Counted from the first letter of the stretch, positions 17,823 to 27,250 are shown. The stretch is 64,000 bases of DNA from Granulicella sibirica (GCF_004115155.1 NZ_RDSM01000002.1:682001-746000), one strand, 5' to 3'. Translations and numbers: made by a program. Notes: a model not told the origin generated them from the letters alone.

Positions 17823-19447
17823 ATGTTTCCGGCAGATAGCATTCACGGGTGGGAGACGGTGTTTCTAGTTCTGCTGGTGTTCGTGGCTGGGTTCGCGCTG
17901 CTTGCACGCTGGCTGAAGGTGGCTTACCCGATCGTTCTTGTAGTGGCGGGGCTTCTGGTGAGTTTTGTGCCGCACGTGCCCCGGATTCCGCTCAATCCAA
18001 CATGGGTGTTCTGATCTTCCTGCCGCCGCTGCTTTATTCGTCAGCCTGGACGACCTCGTGGCGGGAGTTCCGGCATAACGCGGTGAGCATCGGGTTCCTT
18101 GCGGTGGGCTTGGTGGCATTCACGGTGTGGGGCGTGGCGGAGTTTTCCGACCGGTTTATCACGTTCATGGACTGGAAGGCTGGTTTCCTGCTGGGTGGGG
18201 TCGTGGCGGCTACCGATGCGATCGCGGCGACTTCCATTGCGCGATCGCTTGGGCTGCCAAGGCGGATTGTGGATGTGCTCGAAGGAGAGAGCCTGTTGAA
18301 CGATGCCACCGCGCTTCTGGCTCTGGAGTTCGGGCTGCATATGCTAATGGGCGGAACGACGCCGTCGGCCGGAGAAGCGATCTTCCGGCTGTTTTACCTG
18401 ACGGTTGTGGGTGCGGGTGTGGGACTGGCGATCGGGTTTGTGGTGTCGCGGCTGAGCGTGCTGATCGACGATGGGCCGGTGGAGATGGTGGTGTCGATCG
18501 TATTGCCGTACGCGGCTTATCTGGCGGGGGATGCGGTGAACGCCTCGGGGGTGTTCGCGGTTGTGGCGTGCGGGCTTTACATGAGCAGGCAGAGCTCGAC
18601 GATCTACTCGCCTCGGGTTCGGATGCAGATGTACGGGATCTGGGACGCGCTGACTTTCGTGCTGAACGGGCTGGTGTTTGTGCTGATCGGGCTGCAGCTC
18701 CCGTTTGTTCTGGCAGCGATTCGCGGGTTGTATAGCTGGGGGACGCTGCTGAAGTATGGCGTTGCCTTCAGCGCGGTGCTGATCGTGCTGCGGCTGATCT
18801 GGGTATATCCGGCGGCCTGGGCGGCTTACTGGATCGAGTGCAAGTGCATGAAGCGCGGAGATGCGAAGCCGCGCAATTCGGCGATCTTCGTGATTGGGTG
18901 GACGGGGATGCGAGGTGTACTCGCGCTGGCGGCGGCGATCTCGCTGCCGGAGACGATGGGGAATGGGACGGCGTTTCCTACGCGGAGCCTGATCCTGTTT
19001 CTTGCGTTCTCGGTGATCCTGGTGACGCTTGTTCTGCAGGGATTATCCCTGCCCCTGCTAATCCGGTGGCTGGGGTTGGGAAAGATAGCGGAAGGCGACG
19101 AAGAGGAGCGGAAGGCTCGAGAGATCATTTTGACCAGCGCGATCGAGTATCTGGAGAAAGGGCGGGAGGTGGATGGAGAGAGATTCTCTCACATTTACGA
19201 GGACCTGCTGCACCGATACCGGCATCGGCTGGCGGCGGTGGGGAGCGGGAACGAAGATGACTCGTATTCCGGGATGGACGAGGGAACGTACAAGCGCTTG
19301 AAGGAGATCGCGGCTGGGGCGGTGAAGACGGAGAGGCGAGCCATGATCCGGCTGCGGGACGAGGGCAAGATCAGCGACGATGCGCTTCGGGCGATGCAGA
19401 ATGAGCTGGATCTGCAGGAAACGCGATATGAGGGGGCGGTGGAGTAG
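17823..19447 (+). pseudogene. Na+/H+ antiporter (CPA1/NhaP type), split by a -1 frameshift
   Basis: Monovalent cation/proton antiporter of about 540 residues. The ATG at 17823 begins helix 1 (WETVFLVLLVFVAGFALLAR) and helix 2, but this frame stops at 18012-18014 right after NPTWVF. The rest continues without interruption in the frame one base back, starting LIFLPPLLYSSAWTTSW, to 19447. Joining the frames by restoring one base (GTG TTC CTG ATC instead of GTG TTCTGATC, at about 18011) gives the normal VFLIFLPPLLY junction. Later antiporter motifs are intact (ATDAIAATS, EGESLLNDATALL). It is either a recently broken gene or a base-call error. There is no slippery heptamer to suggest programmed frameshifting. 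Confidence 0.85.
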
Positions 19448-20590
19448 CTACGACTCGTCCGGATGGCTGAGGTAGTATCCGGGCGGATGTCCGGCGGGGA
19501 TCGTCAGAAAGACGATCAGGGCGAGGAGGAGGAGGACGGGAAGGACAAAGACGCTTCCCTCCGGGCCTGTGAGTCCGCCGGAGAGGATGGGTTGGCCTAT
19601 GGGGTGGGTGGCGAAGAGGTGACCTTCAACCATCGTTCCGCTGTCTGCAACGCCGTAGAGGAAGGACTGGCCCCAGTCCCATGAGGCGTGGGCTCCGAGC
19701 GCCCACCAGAGGCTTCCGGTGCGGTAGAGGGTATAGCAGAAGACGAGGCCTGCGAACCCGGCGGCTATGAGACCGAGGGGTGACTCGCCAGGGTTCGAGC
19801 CGTGGCCGAGACCGAAGACGAAGGAGAGGATGAACGCTGCTGCCCAGAAGCCGAAGAGGTGGCGATGACGTGTCTTGGAGATGGCTCCGTAGATTCCGGC
19901 AAGACCACGGGCGAGGGTGAATTGCAGATAACCTCGCAAGAGCGTCTCTTCGAGGATGGCGACGAATGTGAAGCCGAACGCCCAGATAAGGCTATAGCGT
20001 AAAGCCGCGGCGTTGGTGAGTAGGCGGCCATCGAAGACGAGAAAGCCTCCCAGTTTCAGGACGAGAATGAGCAAGGAGAGGCAGACCAGGCCCCAGAGGG
20101 CACCCTGAAGGAAATGCGCGATGCGATTCTTGCTTCCGAGACCATAGAAGCCGAAGCCGCGCTTTTCGATCCGTGACATTATAAAGGTCACAAGGAGAAC
20201 GACTAAGGCGGAAAGGCCTTCGCCAGTGAGCATGTTCTTGGGAGGGGTCTCTTTGTGCGGATTGACGGAGGCAGGGGAGGCATTCGCTGACTTTGGTTGG
20301 TCAGAGGTCTGCGAGGCAGGAGCCTTCTGTGCGCCTGGTCCGAAGGGCTTGTGCTGGATCTTCGCAACGAGGAACGATGCGGCAAAGGCCAAGGCGGCGA
20401 AGAGGACGATGAAGGTAAGAAGACCCCAACCGGCGCGGAGGCCATCTTCTCCATAAAGCACGCGGGAGATCGTGGAACGTGGCGCGGGTTGGACTGGTTC
20501 AGTCGGCGGGACTGACCGGGTGTCAGGGGCAGGCTGGATGTCAGTGAGAATGTGCGTATCCGGGCCGGTTTCCGAGTTCAATTCGCTCAA
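19448..20590 (-). CDS. CPBP-family intramembrane glutamic endopeptidase
   Basis: 380-aa membrane protease of the CPBP/Abi family. A Pro-rich cytoplasmic N-terminus of about 50 residues precedes roughly eight membrane helices. The catalytic motif EETLLRG (EExxxR) lies near residue 215, followed by FVFGLGHGSN (second motif, conserved His) and HASWDWGQSF (third motif). Bacterial relatives act in protein maturation, bacteriocin self-immunity or stress responses; the substrate here is unknown. The stop codon directly abuts that of the antiporter locus (convergent). Confidence 0.9.
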   Translation of the reverse strand: MSELNSETGPDTHILTDIQPAPDTRSVPPTEPVQPAPRSTISRVLYGEDGLRAGWGLLTFIVLFAALAFAASFLVAKIQHKPFGPGAQKAPASQTSDQPKSANASPASVNPHKETPPKNMLTGEGLSALVVLLVTFIMSRIEKRGFGFYGLGSKNRIAHFLQGALWGLVCLSLLILVLKLGGFLVFDGRLLTNAAALRYSLIWAFGFTFVAILEETLLRGYLQFTLARGLAGIYGAISKTRHRHLFGFWAAAFILSFVFGLGHGSNPGESPLGLIAAGFAGLVFCYTLYRTGSLWWALGAHASWDWGQSFLYGVADSGTMVEGHLFATHPIGQPILSGGLTGPEGSVFVLPVLLLLALIVFLTIPAGHPPGYYLSHPDES

Positions 20591-20658
20591 AGGCTTCCTC
20601 TTGTCGCTGTAAACGCGCCCTCATGACTGTAATTCTCGAGGCGCTCTGGTCGGACGGG

Positions 20659-20829
20659 CTACATGGCAAAGGTGAAATACACAAGGGCAAACAGAGAAAA
20701 GACCACGACCAGCCCAAGTGGCGCCAAAGCAGATTGATCCGCCCCCGACTTGATGACCGCTCCGAAGGCGAGACCCACCAAACAGAGGAAGATGACCGAG
20801 GCGGCGACACCTAAGAGCATGTCATCCAT
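20659..20829 (-). CDS. Small two-helix membrane protein (56 aa)
   Basis: A short frame from ATG 20829 to TAG 20659. The product starts MDDMLLGVAASVIFLCL, a hydrophobic helix, then a short polar turn (IKSGADQSAL), a second helix (LGLVVVFSLFALVYF) and ends TFAM. The strong hairpin-of-helices pattern in only this frame suggests a real membrane peptide. No strong Shine-Dalgarno sequence precedes it, and the ATG at 20820 (Met4) is an alternative. It lies 68 bp upstream of the CPBP protease on the same strand, perhaps in its operon. I do not recognise the family. Confidence 0.5.
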   Translation of the reverse strand: MDDMLLGVAASVIFLCLVGLAFGAVIKSGADQSALAPLGLVVVFSLFALVYFTFAM

Positions 20830-20901
20830 AAGGAGCCCATCGTCTCAACTTTCTCAGTGAATCGCAATCTTTTTTTCATGTTATCGAAGAAGGCTCCAAG
20901 G

Positions 20902-20949
20902 AAGTCTCGGAGACGGAGACTTGACAGCACTGATAGCGGTGTCGATGCT
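20902..20949 (+). promoter_or_regulatory. Inverted repeat overlapping a candidate -35 box upstream of the DHH gene
   Basis: AAGTCTC (20902-20908) and GAGACTT (20916-20922) form a 7-bp inverted repeat. Its right arm overlaps a perfect TTGACA (20921-20926). Seventeen bases later is GATGCT (20944-20949), a weak -10. If real, transcription would start about 45 bases before the gene at 21000, and the repeat could be an operator. Confidence 0.25.
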
Positions 20950-20999
20950 TAGAGATTCGGGCTTGCTCGAAGATCGATGACAGTTGACCGGGGTGAGCG

Positions 21000-21986
21000 A
21001 TGGATTGCAAGGTTCTGTATCACGACAAATGCTTCGACGGTGCGTGCTCGGCTTCGCTGTTTACGAGGTTTCACAAGGAATGCATCGGAACAGCTTCGAG
21101 CTACAGCTATGAGGGCTTGATGCATCGGGCAGGGGGCTTATTTCAGTTCGCGGACTTCTCGGGTGGTGAGAACGCGATCGTGGACTTCAAGTACTCGCGG
21201 GACCCTCGGGTGACTTGGTGGTTCGATCACCATTTGAGTGCGTTTCTAACGCCGGAGGACCAGGCCGAATTTCAAAGGGGGCAGGAGGATGGGACCCAGG
21301 TGATGCGGAAGTTCTTCGATCCGAATTACACGTCGTGTACGGGGTTCATCGCGCATGTCGCTTCGACGAAGTTTGGGTTCGATACTTCGGGATTGAAGGA
21401 CCTGATGTACTGGGCGGACATCGTCGACGGCGCGAAGTATGAGAGCGCGAAGGCCGCGGTCGAGATGGAAGCTCCGGCGATGAAGCTGACGATGGTGATC
21501 GAGAGCGCGCAGGACGACAAGCTGATTCCGAAGATGATTCCTCTGCTGACGGCGAGGACGCTGCAGGAGGTGCTGGATCAGGACTTTGTGCAGGTGCTGG
21601 TCGATCCCCTGATGGAGAAGCACCAGATGGGGATTGAGCTGATTCGGCAGAGATCTACATGCGAGAAGGGTGTGATCACCTTCGATCTGATGGATGAGCA
21701 GATGGAGGGGTACAGCAAGTTCATTCCGTACTATCTGCATCCGGATGCGACGTACGTGGTCGGGCTGAGTAAGTCGAAGTTCAGAACGAAGATCTCGGTG
21801 GGGACGAACCCCTGGACGACGAAGCCGGTGAGTGAGTTGATCAACCTTTCGGTGGTGTGCGAGCGCTATGGCGGAGGGGGACATGCGCGAGTGGGGGCGG
21901 TGAGTTTTCCGGCGGATGGGGAAGAGCTGGCGCGAAAGGCAGCAGCGGAGATCGAAGCGGAGCTGAAGGCAGCCTACCGGGAGTAG
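21000..21986 (+). CDS. DHH-family phosphoesterase
   Basis: 328-aa cytosolic metal-dependent phosphoesterase. Motif I is YHDKCFDGACSA, of the HxxCxDGxxSA type found in a subgroup of DHH proteins. Then come IVDFKYS, the DHH motif WWFDHH and, at the C-terminus, the DHHA1 motif YGGGGHARVGAVSFP. The two-domain layout fits oligoribonuclease, cyclic-dinucleotide or RecJ-like hydrolases; motif I resembles uncharacterised members more than NrnA/GdpP. The gene is single, with a 170-bp upstream gap and a convergent beta-lactamase gene 7 bp downstream. Confidence 0.85.
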   Translation: MDCKVLYHDKCFDGACSASLFTRFHKECIGTASSYSYEGLMHRAGGLFQFADFSGGENAIVDFKYSRDPRVTWWFDHHLSAFLTPEDQAEFQRGQEDGTQVMRKFFDPNYTSCTGFIAHVASTKFGFDTSGLKDLMYWADIVDGAKYESAKAAVEMEAPAMKLTMVIESAQDDKLIPKMIPLLTARTLQEVLDQDFVQVLVDPLMEKHQMGIELIRQRSTCEKGVITFDLMDEQMEGYSKFIPYYLHPDATYVVGLSKSKFRTKISVGTNPWTTKPVSELINLSVVCERYGGGGHARVGAVSFPADGEELARKAAAEIEAELKAAYRE

Positions 21987-21993
21987 ACCTGCG

Positions 21994-22857
21994 CTAGGTG
22001 AGAGATTCGCGGACGAGCCTGCCGATCTCGGAGAGCATGGTTGCGCGCTTGCTCTCGGGGCCGATGCATTGGGTGATGTAGGCGGCGACTATAACGGGAG
22101 GCCTGTTGGCAGGCCAGAGCACGGCGATGTCGTTGGTGGTGTGTTCGCCGTTCGAGCCGGTCTTGTCGGCGGCACGCCAGGCTGTGGGCAGGTTAGCGCG
22201 GAGCCGGTCGAGGCCGGTGAGGTTTGCCTCCATCCAGGTGGTGAGCTGCTCGCGGGATGATTGGGCGAGGACGTTTCCGAGAAGGATGGACTTCAGGTTG
22301 GTAACCATGGAGACGGGAGAGGTGGTGTCGCGTGGGTCGCCGGCGAGGGATTCGTTCAGAGTGGGCTCGGTGCGGTCGAGGCGGGTGACGGGATCGCCGA
22401 TGGCGCGGCAGAAGGCCGTCATGCCAGCGGGGCCGCCGATGGACTCGAGGAGGATGTTGGCGGCGGTGTTGTCGCTTCGGGTGAGGGCGGCGTGGCAGAG
22501 GCTGGCGATGGACATGGTGGCGCCGGCGTGGGGTTCGGTCAATGGGGAGTTGCCGAGCAGGGGCTTGGGAGGGACGGCGGCGAGCCGATCGAGCGTCTCC
22601 TGATGGTGATCGACGCGCTGGAGAACGGCTGATGCGAGCAGGAATTTGAAGGTGCTGCACATGGGGAAGCGCTCGCCGGCGCGGTGACCGGAGCGTTCGC
22701 TGGTAGCGGTATCGAGGACCGCGACGCCGAGGCGTCCGCCGTTCGTCTGCTCGAGGCGAGCGAAAGCGGCGGGCAGTGGGGTGAAGCGACCCGGTTCGGC
22801 GTGGAGCAGCCGGGGCAGGGCGACCGTGGCGGCCAGGAATGTTCGGCGGTTGAGCAT
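21994..22857 (-). CDS. bla: Class A beta-lactamase
   Basis: 287-aa serine beta-lactamase. The N-terminus LNRRTFLAA is a twin-arginine-like export signal. Active-site motifs in order: S-T-F-K inside MCSTFKF (Ser70, Lys73), S-D-N (130-132), E-P-T-L-N (Glu166 omega loop) and K-T-G-S (234-237). Cys precedes Ser70, but position 238 appears to be Asn (KTGSNGEH), so the Cys69-Cys238 disulfide of carbapenemases such as KPC should be absent. Ser237 is shared with CTX-M-type enzymes. No regulator or mobile element lies beside it, so it looks like an intrinsic environmental gene. The hydrolysis spectrum cannot be predicted safely. Confidence 0.95.
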   Translation of the reverse strand: MLNRRTFLAATVALPRLLHAEPGRFTPLPAAFARLEQTNGGRLGVAVLDTATSERSGHRAGERFPMCSTFKFLLASAVLQRVDHHQETLDRLAAVPPKPLLGNSPLTEPHAGATMSIASLCHAALTRSDNTAANILLESIGGPAGMTAFCRAIGDPVTRLDRTEPTLNESLAGDPRDTTSPVSMVTNLKSILLGNVLAQSSREQLTTWMEANLTGLDRLRANLPTAWRAADKTGSNGEHTTNDIAVLWPANRPPVIVAAYITQCIGPESKRATMLSEIGRLVRESLT

Positions 22858-23014
22858 GGCATCCAGCAGAACATTCGGGGTCTGCGGGGGCTAGTGCGCA
22901 TCTGGGTTCCGGGCTTGCCGAGCCTGTGGAAGGGAATGGAGCTGCGCTCTGTTTCGCGATGTGGCGGTCTCTCCGACTATGCTATTTCAATCCGATGTTT
23001 TTGAAAGGGCGTGT

Positions 23015-24940
23015 ATGACGCTTCGTGCTGTTGCTGGTCTGATGGTTCTTGTTCTTGCGGGGTGTGGAATCGCCGGGGCGCAGACGCCTGCTCCCAGTGC
23101 GACGGAGGACTTCGTCAAGGAGCACTACGCGAAGTATGAGTTCAGGATTCCGATGCGGGATGGGGTGAAGCTGTTCGCCGCGGTTTACGTACCGCAGACG
23201 GGTTTCAAGGATGCTGGGCCCTATCCGTTCCTGATGACGCGGACGCCCTACAGCTGTGGACCCTATGGAGAGGATAAGACCCCGACTCGGCTTGGGGTTA
23301 GCCAAGAGCTACTGGAGTCTGGCTATATCTTTGTGTGCGAGGACGTAAGAGGACGTTACCAGAGCGAGGGTGAGTTTCTGGAGATGGCTCCGCATATCGA
23401 TGACAAGAAGTCGCCGAAGGACGTTGATCCTTCGAGCGATATGTATGACACGGTGGAGTTCCTGCTGAAGCATGTGCCGAATAACAACGGCAAGGTGGGA
23501 ATCACCGGGATCAGCTATCCGGGGTACTACACGTCGGCGAGCATCGCGGACTCGCATCCTGCGATCAAAGCGGCAAGCCCGCAGGCTCCGATGACGGATC
23601 TCTTCTTCAATGACGACGGATATCACGGTGGCGCGTTCATGTTGGCTGCGAACCATGGGTTCTATGTGTCCTTCAAGCCGCAAAAGGCGCCTGTGCTTCC
23701 GTCAGCAGAGAGAGGGACCTTCGATTTCGGAACTCCGGATGGGTATGAGTACTACCTGAGCAAAGGGAACCTCGCGACGCTCGATACGGAGGCGAATGGG
23801 ACGAATGCGCTGTTTCATGACCAGGTGGTGCATGACACGTACGACGAGTATTGGAAGAAGCGGGATATGTCGCGGCATATGAAGAGTGTGCATGCGGCAG
23901 TGATGACGGTAGGTGGGTGGTTCGATGCGGAGGACCTGTCGGGGCCATTCAAGACGTTTCATGCGATCGATGAGTTCAACCCGGGAGCGGTGAATACGCT
24001 TGTGGTTGGGCCGTGGACGCATGGGGGATGGTCGATCTGGGATGGGGATCAGCTTGGCGATGTCCACTTCGGATCGAAGACGGGTGTGTTCTTCCGCAAG
24101 GAGATACAGTTTCCGTTCTTCGAGATGTATCTGAAGGATAAGAAGAGCGAGCCTCTGCCCAAGGCGTATGTGTTCGAGACGGGGTCGAATGTCTGGAAGA
24201 AGTACGCGGCGTGGCCACCAAAGGAGGCTTCGGCGAAGACGCTTTATTTCCATAAGGGCGGGATGCTGAGCTTCGATCCTCCGACGGATAAGACCGGCGT
24301 CGATGAGTACGTGAGCGATCCGGCTCACCCGGTACCGTTTGTGAATTTCACGACCGATACGGTGCCGCAGAGGTACATGGATGACGATCAGCGATTCGCG
24401 GCGCGGCGTTCGGATGTGCTGGTGTATGAGACGGAGCCGTTGAAGGAAGACGTCACGATTGCGGGGCCGGTGAAGCCTATGCTGAAGATCGCTTCGACGG
24501 GGACGGACTCTGACTTTGTGGTGAAGTTGATCGACGTGTATCCGAATGACTTTCCCAACCCGCCAGCACCGGGTGCGCCGATGGGAAAGAGGATACTTGG
24601 TGCGGCTCCGATTCTGATGGGCGGATATCAGCAGCTTGTTCGTGGAGAGCCGATGCGGGCGAAGTTCCGGGATAGCTGGGAGAAGCCAACAGCACTTGTA
24701 CCTGGAAAAGTTACAAACGTAAACGCGGAGATGCCGGATGTGAATCACACGTTCCGGGCCGGGCACAGGATCATGGTGCAGGTGCAGAGCTCGTGGTTCC
24801 CGCTGGTGGATAGGAATCCACAGACGTTTACCGATATTCCATATGCGAAGCCTGACCAGTTTGTGAAGGCTACCGAGAGCGTGTATCGGAGCGCCTCGGA
24901 GGCGAGTGGGGTTGGGGTGCTGGTGGTGCCGCAACCTTAG
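23015..24940 (+). CDS. CocE/NonD family hydrolase (X-Pro dipeptidyl-peptidase-like, S15)
   Basis: Exported serine alpha/beta-hydrolase of about 641 aa. I start at ATG 23015 because an N-terminal signal follows directly. VLAGC resembles a lipobox, so it may be a lipoprotein; alternatively it is cleaved after AGA. Family marks are CEDVRGRYQSEGEF, the nucleophile motif GISYPGYY, GPWTHGGW with the catalytic His region, and a C-terminal jelly-roll (FRAGHRIMVQVQSSWFPL). Members hydrolyse esters, amides or proline peptides. The gene is divergent from bla across about 157 bp and is followed by a hairpin. Confidence 0.92.
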   Translation: MTLRAVAGLMVLVLAGCGIAGAQTPAPSATEDFVKEHYAKYEFRIPMRDGVKLFAAVYVPQTGFKDAGPYPFLMTRTPYSCGPYGEDKTPTRLGVSQELLESGYIFVCEDVRGRYQSEGEFLEMAPHIDDKKSPKDVDPSSDMYDTVEFLLKHVPNNNGKVGITGISYPGYYTSASIADSHPAIKAASPQAPMTDLFFNDDGYHGGAFMLAANHGFYVSFKPQKAPVLPSAERGTFDFGTPDGYEYYLSKGNLATLDTEANGTNALFHDQVVHDTYDEYWKKRDMSRHMKSVHAAVMTVGGWFDAEDLSGPFKTFHAIDEFNPGAVNTLVVGPWTHGGWSIWDGDQLGDVHFGSKTGVFFRKEIQFPFFEMYLKDKKSEPLPKAYVFETGSNVWKKYAAWPPKEASAKTLYFHKGGMLSFDPPTDKTGVDEYVSDPAHPVPFVNFTTDTVPQRYMDDDQRFAARRSDVLVYETEPLKEDVTIAGPVKPMLKIASTGTDSDFVVKLIDVYPNDFPNPPAPGAPMGKRILGAAPILMGGYQQLVRGEPMRAKFRDSWEKPTALVPGKVTNVNAEMPDVNHTFRAGHRIMVQVQSSWFPLVDRNPQTFTDIPYAKPDQFVKATESVYRSASEASGVGVLVVPQP

Positions 24941-24961
24941 TCACAAAGACAGAAACAGCGA

Positions 24962-24996
24962 ACCCCGTCCGAAGTGCATTCTGCTTCGGGCGGGGT
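24962..24996 (+). terminator. Strong 13-bp hairpin between the hydrolase gene and fbp
   Basis: ACCCCGTCCGAAG (24962-24974) pairs with CTTCGGGCGGGGT (24984-24996) through 13 pairs, one of them G-T, with a 9-base loop. No clear T-run follows. It may be a terminator for the hydrolase gene or a stabilising 5' element of the fbp mRNA, since the fbp start is 38 bases downstream. Confidence 0.5.
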
Positions 24997-25033
24997 CGAG
25001 TGCTTTAGAGTAAACGTGAGGGACATCGCGACG

Positions 25034-26014
25034 ATGGTTACGTTTGAAGAGCATATTCTTGGGCAGGATCAGGAGTTCAGCGAGGCGAGTGGGGCCTTCG
25101 GATGGATGCTGGGCGGGTTGACGCTGGCGGTGAAGCGGATCGAGGCGCAGATACGGTCGGCGGGGCTGAGCGACGTGTACGGGGCGCAAGGCACGGAGAA
25201 CGTGCAGGGAGAGGCGCAGCAGAAGCTGGACGTAGTCGCAAATGACGCGATGATGGAATGCCTTGGAACGCGCGAGGGGGTGGCCGCGCTGGTGAGTGAA
25301 GAGGATGAAGCCGCAGTGGTGTTCGACGACGATCCGGCTACGGGTAAGTACATCCTGATCTTCGATCCTCTGGATGGTTCTTCGAACATCGATGTGAACG
25401 TGAATGTGGGGACGATCTTCAGTATTCATAAGCGGCTCCCCAAAGACTCGCTCGAGCACTCGATCCTGCAGCCGGGGATGAGGCAGGTGGTGGCGGGGTA
25501 CGTCGTCTACGGGCCTTCGACCGTGCTTGTCTACACGGCGGGGCATGGGGTGCATGGATTCACGCTCGATGCGGCGTCGGGCGCGTTCGTGTTGACGAAC
25601 GAGAACATGGTGATGCCGGAGCAGGGGCCCTACTACAGCGTGAATGAGGCGAATGCGGCGCAGTGGCCGGAGGCGTTCGCCGGGTATGTCGAGACGCTGC
25701 GGAATGGTGGGTTGGGACGAGAATACAGTTCGCGATATATCGGGAGCCTGGTGGCGGATTTTCATCGCACCCTTTTGAAGGGTGGGGTGTTTCTCTATCC
25801 GCCAACGAAGAAGCAGCCCGGTGGCAAGCTGAGGCTTCTCTATGAAGCGAATCCGCTGGCGTTTGTGGCGGAGCAGGCGGGTGGGATGGCAACAAGCGGA
25901 GGGGGAAGGATTCTCGATATCCAGCCGGTGAAGATTCACCAGAGGACGGCGTTTTGCGTGGGCGGCAAGCGGGAGATCGAGGCACTTCTGGCGGCGGTGG
26001 GGGCTAAGGGTTGA
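25034..26014 (+). CDS. fbp: Class I fructose-1,6-bisphosphatase
   Basis: Gluconeogenic enzyme converting fructose-1,6-bisphosphate to fructose-6-phosphate. The start at ATG 25034 is chosen because AGGGA sits 9 bases upstream; the frame is open to 24974. Product about 326 aa. Metal-binding motifs are present: ALVSEEDE and the FDPLDGSSNID signature. GGVFLYPPTKK and GKLRLLYEANP follow, the latter holding the Lys of the substrate site. Length and motifs are normal for the class I enzyme. The stop overlaps the TTG start of the alanyl-tRNA editing gene by 4 bp. Confidence 0.95.
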   Translation: MVTFEEHILGQDQEFSEASGAFGWMLGGLTLAVKRIEAQIRSAGLSDVYGAQGTENVQGEAQQKLDVVANDAMMECLGTREGVAALVSEEDEAAVVFDDDPATGKYILIFDPLDGSSNIDVNVNVGTIFSIHKRLPKDSLEHSILQPGMRQVVAGYVVYGPSTVLVYTAGHGVHGFTLDAASGAFVLTNENMVMPEQGPYYSVNEANAAQWPEAFAGYVETLRNGGLGREYSSRYIGSLVADFHRTLLKGGVFLYPPTKKQPGGKLRLLYEANPLAFVAEQAGGMATSGGGRILDIQPVKIHQRTAFCVGGKREIEALLAAVGAKG

Positions 26015-27234
26015 GCGTTGCGGAGAGGCTGTACTACGACGCGCAGGAGCTAATGGACTTCGGCGCGGTGGTTACGGATATCCGGCTGGAGTCGCGGGTC
26101 GACGGAAAGAACCGGTGGCAGGTAGCACTGGATCGGACGGCGTTTTATCCGGAGAGTGGCGGCCAGCCGTGGGACCTGGGAACGATTGAGGCAGTGGCTC
26201 GAAGTGGGGCGCGGCTTGAAGTTCCCGTGCTCGCAGTCGTGGAAGATGCGGGCGAGGTCTGGCATGTCGTTGAGAAGCCGCTGACGGCCGGCACCGAGGT
26301 GACGGGCCGGGTGGACGCGGGGCGGCGTCTAGACCACATGCAGCAGCATACGGGACAGCATTTGCTGTCAGCAGTCTTTCTGCGAGAGCTTGGTGCGGCC
26401 ACTGTCTCTTTTCATCTCGGGGCGGACAGCTCAACAATCGACTTGGCCGTTGGGGCCTTGGATTGGGAGAATGCCGTTGGGGTGGAAGAGGCGGCGAATC
26501 GACTGATTGCGGAGAACCGGGGTGTTTCGGTTGAAGTTGTAGAGCGAGGCTTGGCCGAAACAATGCTGGAGCGAGGAGAGTTGCGCAAGCTTCCAGAACG
26601 GGAGGGGACTATCCGGATCGTCGCGATTGAGGGGGTGGAGTGGAACGCATGCGGAGGAACGCATGTGGCGTCGACGGGAAGGATCGGCGGCCTTACGGTT
26701 CGGCGGATTGAGAGAATGAAGCAGGCGGTTCGGGTGGAATTTTGCTGCGGGCTGAGGGCAGTGCGGGCTGCACGCCAGGATTTCGAGAGAATTGGAGAGA
26801 TCGGAAGGCTGCTTTCCAGTGGTCCCGGGGAGTTGGCAGGAAAGATTTCGGTGATGCTCGATGACGCGCGGTCGACTGCCAAACAGAGCCGCACTCTGCT
26901 GGAGGAAATTGCGGGTTTTGAGGCACGGACGTTAGCGGGTAGGTTGGTCGAGGCGACGAGTAGGGACGCGGAGTATGCCAAGCTTCTGGCGGCGAAGGTG
27001 GTCGCGCTGGATGGAAGGCGAGTCGCGATCATCCGGACTTCGAATGGGGAGCGGGGCACAATTGTGCTGGCTGCGGGGGGCGATGCAGGCGTCAATTGTG
27101 GTGCGGTGTTGAAGGACTCTCTTGCAGTGCTCGGAGCGCGTGGCGGCGGGTCGGCCGGAATGGCGCAGGGTGGCGTTGCTGCGGGTGACATGGACCGGCT
27201 GTTGGAAGAAATTCGGGTGCGGATTTCCATTTGA
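26011..27234 (+). CDS. Alanyl-tRNA editing protein (AlaX-L type, DHHA1 domain)
   Basis: Trans-editing hydrolase that removes serine or glycine wrongly attached to tRNA-Ala. 407 aa from a TTG start that overlaps the fbp stop (TTGA). The zinc-binding editing site is complete: HMQQHTGQH (HxxxH) near residue 108 and CGGTHVASTG (CxxxH) near 212. The C-terminal third is a DHHA1-like domain with GARGGGSAGMAQGG. There is no aminoacylation domain, so it is not AlaRS. tRNA-Ala(CGC) is encoded about 100 bp downstream, a suggestive neighbour. Confidence 0.92.
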   Translation: MSVAERLYYDAQELMDFGAVVTDIRLESRVDGKNRWQVALDRTAFYPESGGQPWDLGTIEAVARSGARLEVPVLAVVEDAGEVWHVVEKPLTAGTEVTGRVDAGRRLDHMQQHTGQHLLSAVFLRELGAATVSFHLGADSSTIDLAVGALDWENAVGVEEAANRLIAENRGVSVEVVERGLAETMLERGELRKLPEREGTIRIVAIEGVEWNACGGTHVASTGRIGGLTVRRIERMKQAVRVEFCCGLRAVRAARQDFERIGEIGRLLSSGPGELAGKISVMLDDARSTAKQSRTLLEEIAGFEARTLAGRLVEATSRDAEYAKLLAAKVVALDGRRVAIIRTSNGERGTIVLAAGGDAGVNCGAVLKDSLAVLGARGGGSAGMAQGGVAAGDMDRLLEEIRVRISI

Positions 27235-27250
27235 TGGTCCGGCTTCCGCT

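Noticed and set aside
18000..18016. Programmed frameshift in the antiporter gene
   Set aside because: No X-XXY-YYZ slippery heptamer; a lost C in a CC pair is the simpler explanation.
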